From assembly GCF_020829685.1 (NCBI RefSeq), contig NZ_JAIVFR010000407.1, forward strand, positions 1 through 6,298: a DNA stretch of 6,298 nt, in the 5' to 3' direction. This DNA is from Nostoc sp. CHAB 5715 (GTDB lineage Bacteria > Cyanobacteriota > Cyanobacteriia > Cyanobacteriales > Nostocaceae). The translations under genes and the position numbers were made by a program. Below are positions 4,782-6,298 of this stretch, one piece after another; the first letter of the stretch is position 1, and every line of letters begins with the position of its first letter. Under the pieces are notes generated by a model that ran no database searches, had not been told where the DNA came from, and was given only the letters and a program-made list of their open reading frames with translations.

Positions 4782-6026
4782 TCAAACATTCTCGTTCACA
4801 GCAATAAAGGTACTAGGTCGCTCACAAGGCGTAAAATTATACTTACGTTTAACTTCTTCATCTGCATTATTTGTACTACCTTCAGTGGATTTAGTTAGCA
4901 GTACAACCTCAGAGCGGGTATAACCAGTCAACTCATCAAACTGAATAATCATATATTGGTAGAGCGCCCAGACATCCGCCATCCGATTGCCAATACCGGA
5001 AGATATCTCATCAGGTATAAAAATATTACCGTGCCAAGATACCTTAATCCCCTCTTTCTGGAAGTAAGCGTCTATTTCTGGACGAATGTAATCCGCAGTC
5101 CCTCCGCAAAACACCAGTTCTTCAATATCCTCATCCATCTTCGAGCGCAACCATCTGACGATCGCACGCCAATATTCATCTCTAGCAAGCAATAAAGCCT
5201 TGGACATCGACTCGCCGTCAAGTTGAATTTCATCACCTTTGCGCTTGCGTGAGAGTTTCTGCATCACCTGGGAGTCACAACTAACTCCAGCTTCTACCAA
5301 CACCTCGATAATATTGGGATTATCAGGGCTTAGTCCCGATGTCTTGGAAGTAAAATTATTCACCAGCCAAGACATACCAAAATTACTGGTTATTCCCGCA
5401 CCAATTGAACCACTGCGAAAGGTGAAAATACTTGCGTTGCGATAACCAAGCATCACATACACAGAAGCAGGCATATTATTGCCAAGCGTTCGCCTACGGT
5501 GAAAAAATATCCCACTACCCTCAGAAGCTGCATCATAACGAAGCATTTTCACCCGCATCTTACCTGCTGGTGTATCAAATCCTCGAAACGCATCCTTCAA
5601 TCGAACTTGTAACTGTTCTTTGTCTTGGACTTCACCGGGCGGTAGCAGGACACTCAAGTAAGCTGCAACATCATTACCCAGGTTCAACTTCTCCTTAGCC
5701 AGCCAAAATGCACCACAAATTTTAGGGACTGCTAGTTCGTACTTTAGCTCCTTCAGCTGCGATATACCCCCAAATCGACGACGGGCAAGCTCTCCCAAGG
5801 CGAAATATTCATCACCTATTCCTACCCAAGTACGAGATTCAGGATTACCTTCTTGTTGAATGCTCTCAATCGAAGCTTTAGCAATATCTGCTACTTCTGA
5901 GTCGAAAAGTAAAACAACAGGCTTTCCCTCTGGATACTCTTGAGCGATCGCCTTGGTTTTACTTGCACCCATGTCAATCGTAATTACTACCTTTTTTACG
6001 TCTGTTTTCTCCTTAGTTTTGGGCAT
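4782..6026 (-). CDS. parM: ParM/StbA-family actin-like protein (right copy)
   Basis: This 414-residue protein is predicted to have an actin/Hsp70-type ATPase fold of the ParM/StbA group found on cyanobacterial plasmids. Phosphate-1 is ITIDMGASKTKAIA at residues 15-28, with Asp18. The phosphate-2 position reads VMLGYRNASIFTFRSG at 191-206: the glycine is kept, but the acidic residue of the usual DxG pattern is Met192. The adenosine-type loop is LVFCGGTADYIRPEI at 304-318. The acidic, low-complexity tail after about residue 360 and the overall size make it about 100 residues longer than the actin-like protein at 96-1031, from which it is highly divergent. It starts 4 bp after the stop of the chimeric frame to its right. 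No strong Shine-Dalgarno was seen; GATAAAGAT lies directly before the ATG. An inverted repeat at 6092-6111 might be its operator. Filament formation and partition are inferred from family; no ParR-like partner is adjacent. Confidence 0.8.
   Translation of the reverse strand: MPKTKEKTDVKKVVITIDMGASKTKAIAQEYPEGKPVVLLFDSEVADIAKASIESIQQEGNPESRTWVGIGDEYFALGELARRRFGGISQLKELKYELAVPKICGAFWLAKEKLNLGNDVAAYLSVLLPPGEVQDKEQLQVRLKDAFRGFDTPAGKMRVKMLRYDAASEGSGIFFHRRRTLGNNMPASVYVMLGYRNASIFTFRSGSIGAGITSNFGMSWLVNNFTSKTSGLSPDNPNIIEVLVEAGVSCDSQVMQKLSRKRKGDEIQLDGESMSKALLLARDEYWRAIVRWLRSKMDEDIEELVFCGGTADYIRPEIDAYFQKEGIKVSWHGNIFIPDEISSGIGNRMADVWALYQYMIIQFDELTGYTRSEVVLLTKSTEGSTNNADEEVKRKYNFTPCERPSTFIAVNENV
5944..5951. 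other. HIP1 octamer
   Basis: An exact GCGATCGC lies inside the right actin-like gene. This octamer is greatly over-represented in many cyanobacterial genomes. One copy is weak evidence, but it agrees with the other signs of a cyanobacterial host. Confidence 0.6.
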
Positions 6027-6030
6027 ATCT

Positions 6031-6298
6031 TTATCTTTTATTACCTTTTACTATCGTTCCCAATTTAACCGAAATGGGAAAAATACTGTGGTGTAAAACA
6101 CTTTCTTTACAGGGTTTAATAGCTTTTTTACATACAAAGTGCGTAGAGAAAAAACTATTACGGCGATGTTCTTCGATGGCGCTACAGAATTCATACCAAC
6201 TCCATTCAGTGGCTTTTTCGGCCGGCAGCTTGTCGCCCAGCAGTGTCAGAGCCACCGCGCGCGCGCGCCCCACGGAGCGGGCCAGCGCCCAGACAGCA
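6031..6298 (-). pseudogene. paaG: PaaG-type enoyl-CoA hydratase/isomerase fragment fused to unrelated tail (partial)
   Basis: The frame is open to the right edge. At 6203-6298 it encodes a piece of the crotonase-fold enzyme PaaG (1,2-epoxyphenylacetyl-CoA isomerase) of aerobic phenylacetate degradation. GRARAVALTLLGDKLPAEKA aligns with the E. coli segment GRARAMGLALLGNQLSAEQA, and the preceding WALARSV matches WLLPRVA. After ATEW the family continues GLIWxxVDD, but here the frame runs into SWYEFCSAIEEHRRNS and a basic tail that ends in a stop at 6031-6033. Composition changes at the same point, from GC-rich to AT-rich. The enzyme-like part resembles betaproteobacterial sequence rather than the cyanobacterial background. 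No functional enzyme can result. A GTG at 6273 could be taken as a start for an 80-residue ORF, but that would be an artefact of the join. An assembly chimera is the leading explanation, with a real insertion the alternative. Confidence 0.6.
6092..6111. promoter_or_regulatory. Inverted repeat upstream of right actin-like gene
   Basis: TGTAAAACACTTTCTTTACA has perfect 6-base outer arms (TGTAAA/TTTACA) with an 8-base spacer. It also contains a smaller nested dyad, GTGTAAAACAC. It lies 66-85 bp upstream of the ATG at 6026, a suitable place for an operator. No convincing promoter hexamers were found around it, so the function is speculative. Confidence 0.25.

Noticed and set aside
4595..4807. Plus-strand 70-residue open frame
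   Set aside because: It has no ribosome site, runs through the terminator stem, overlaps the 3' end of the actin-like gene and shows no family motif.
6187..6192. EcoRI site close to the PaaG junction (and XhoI at 4561-4566), suggesting cloning
   Set aside because: Six-base sites are expected by chance in a window this size, and the homology break is about 10 bases from the EcoRI site, not at it.
6254..6268. Alternating CG run, possible Z-DNA
   Set aside because: It is explained by Arg/Ala codons (GRARA) in a GC-rich PaaG fragment.

Overview
The window looks like part of a large plasmid from a filamentous (Nostoc/Anabaena/Calothrix-type) cyanobacterium. The reasons are an AT-rich background, one exact HIP1 octamer (GCGATCGC), a G/A-rich intergenic repeat of a style common in these genomes, a remnant of a cyanobacterial-type sigma factor, and a concentration of plasmid-segregation genes. 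Every convincing gene is on the minus strand, so transcription runs from high to low coordinates. No replication initiator, transfer gene, toxin, CRISPR array, tRNA or rRNA was seen.

From right to left: (1) At 6203-6298 there is a GC-rich fragment of a PaaG-type enoyl-CoA hydratase/isomerase. It stops matching its family abruptly and runs in frame into unrelated AT-rich sequence, which looks like a chimeric join or a foreign fragment. (2) At 4782-6026 lies a ParM/StbA-type actin-like ATPase whose phosphate-2 motif lacks the usual Asp. A stem-loop terminator sits just past its 3' end. (3) A gap of about 690 bp contains a sigma70-like parA promoter and two copies of an 18-bp near-palindrome, which is the likely autorepression operator or parS-like site. 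It also holds one weak small ORF. (4) At 2130-4088 is a tight parA-parB operon. ParA is Walker-type but lacks the signature lysine (AGGVAKST in place of KGGVGKST). ParB has an extra N-terminal coiled coil. (5) A decayed stretch follows, with a hypothetical gene broken by an in-frame TGA (1763-2101) and a 43-residue orphan of sigma-70 region 1.2 (1574-1705). (6) At 1170-1311 is a compact array of G4/C4-rich repeats, with a long hairpin and 11-bp tandem units. (7) At 96-1031 is a second, divergent ParM-type actin-like ATPase that keeps all of its nucleotide-binding motifs.

The core of the region is therefore a ParA/ParB partition cassette flanked by two unlike actin-like filament proteins, with two separate candidate cis sites: the parA-proximal palindromes and the G4/C4 array near the second actin. 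No ParR-like adaptor was recognised. The simplest reading is a plasmid maintenance region, perhaps with two partition systems side by side. A single combined system, or a positioning system for some other cargo, is possible but is inference. None of the roles can be confirmed from sequence alone.
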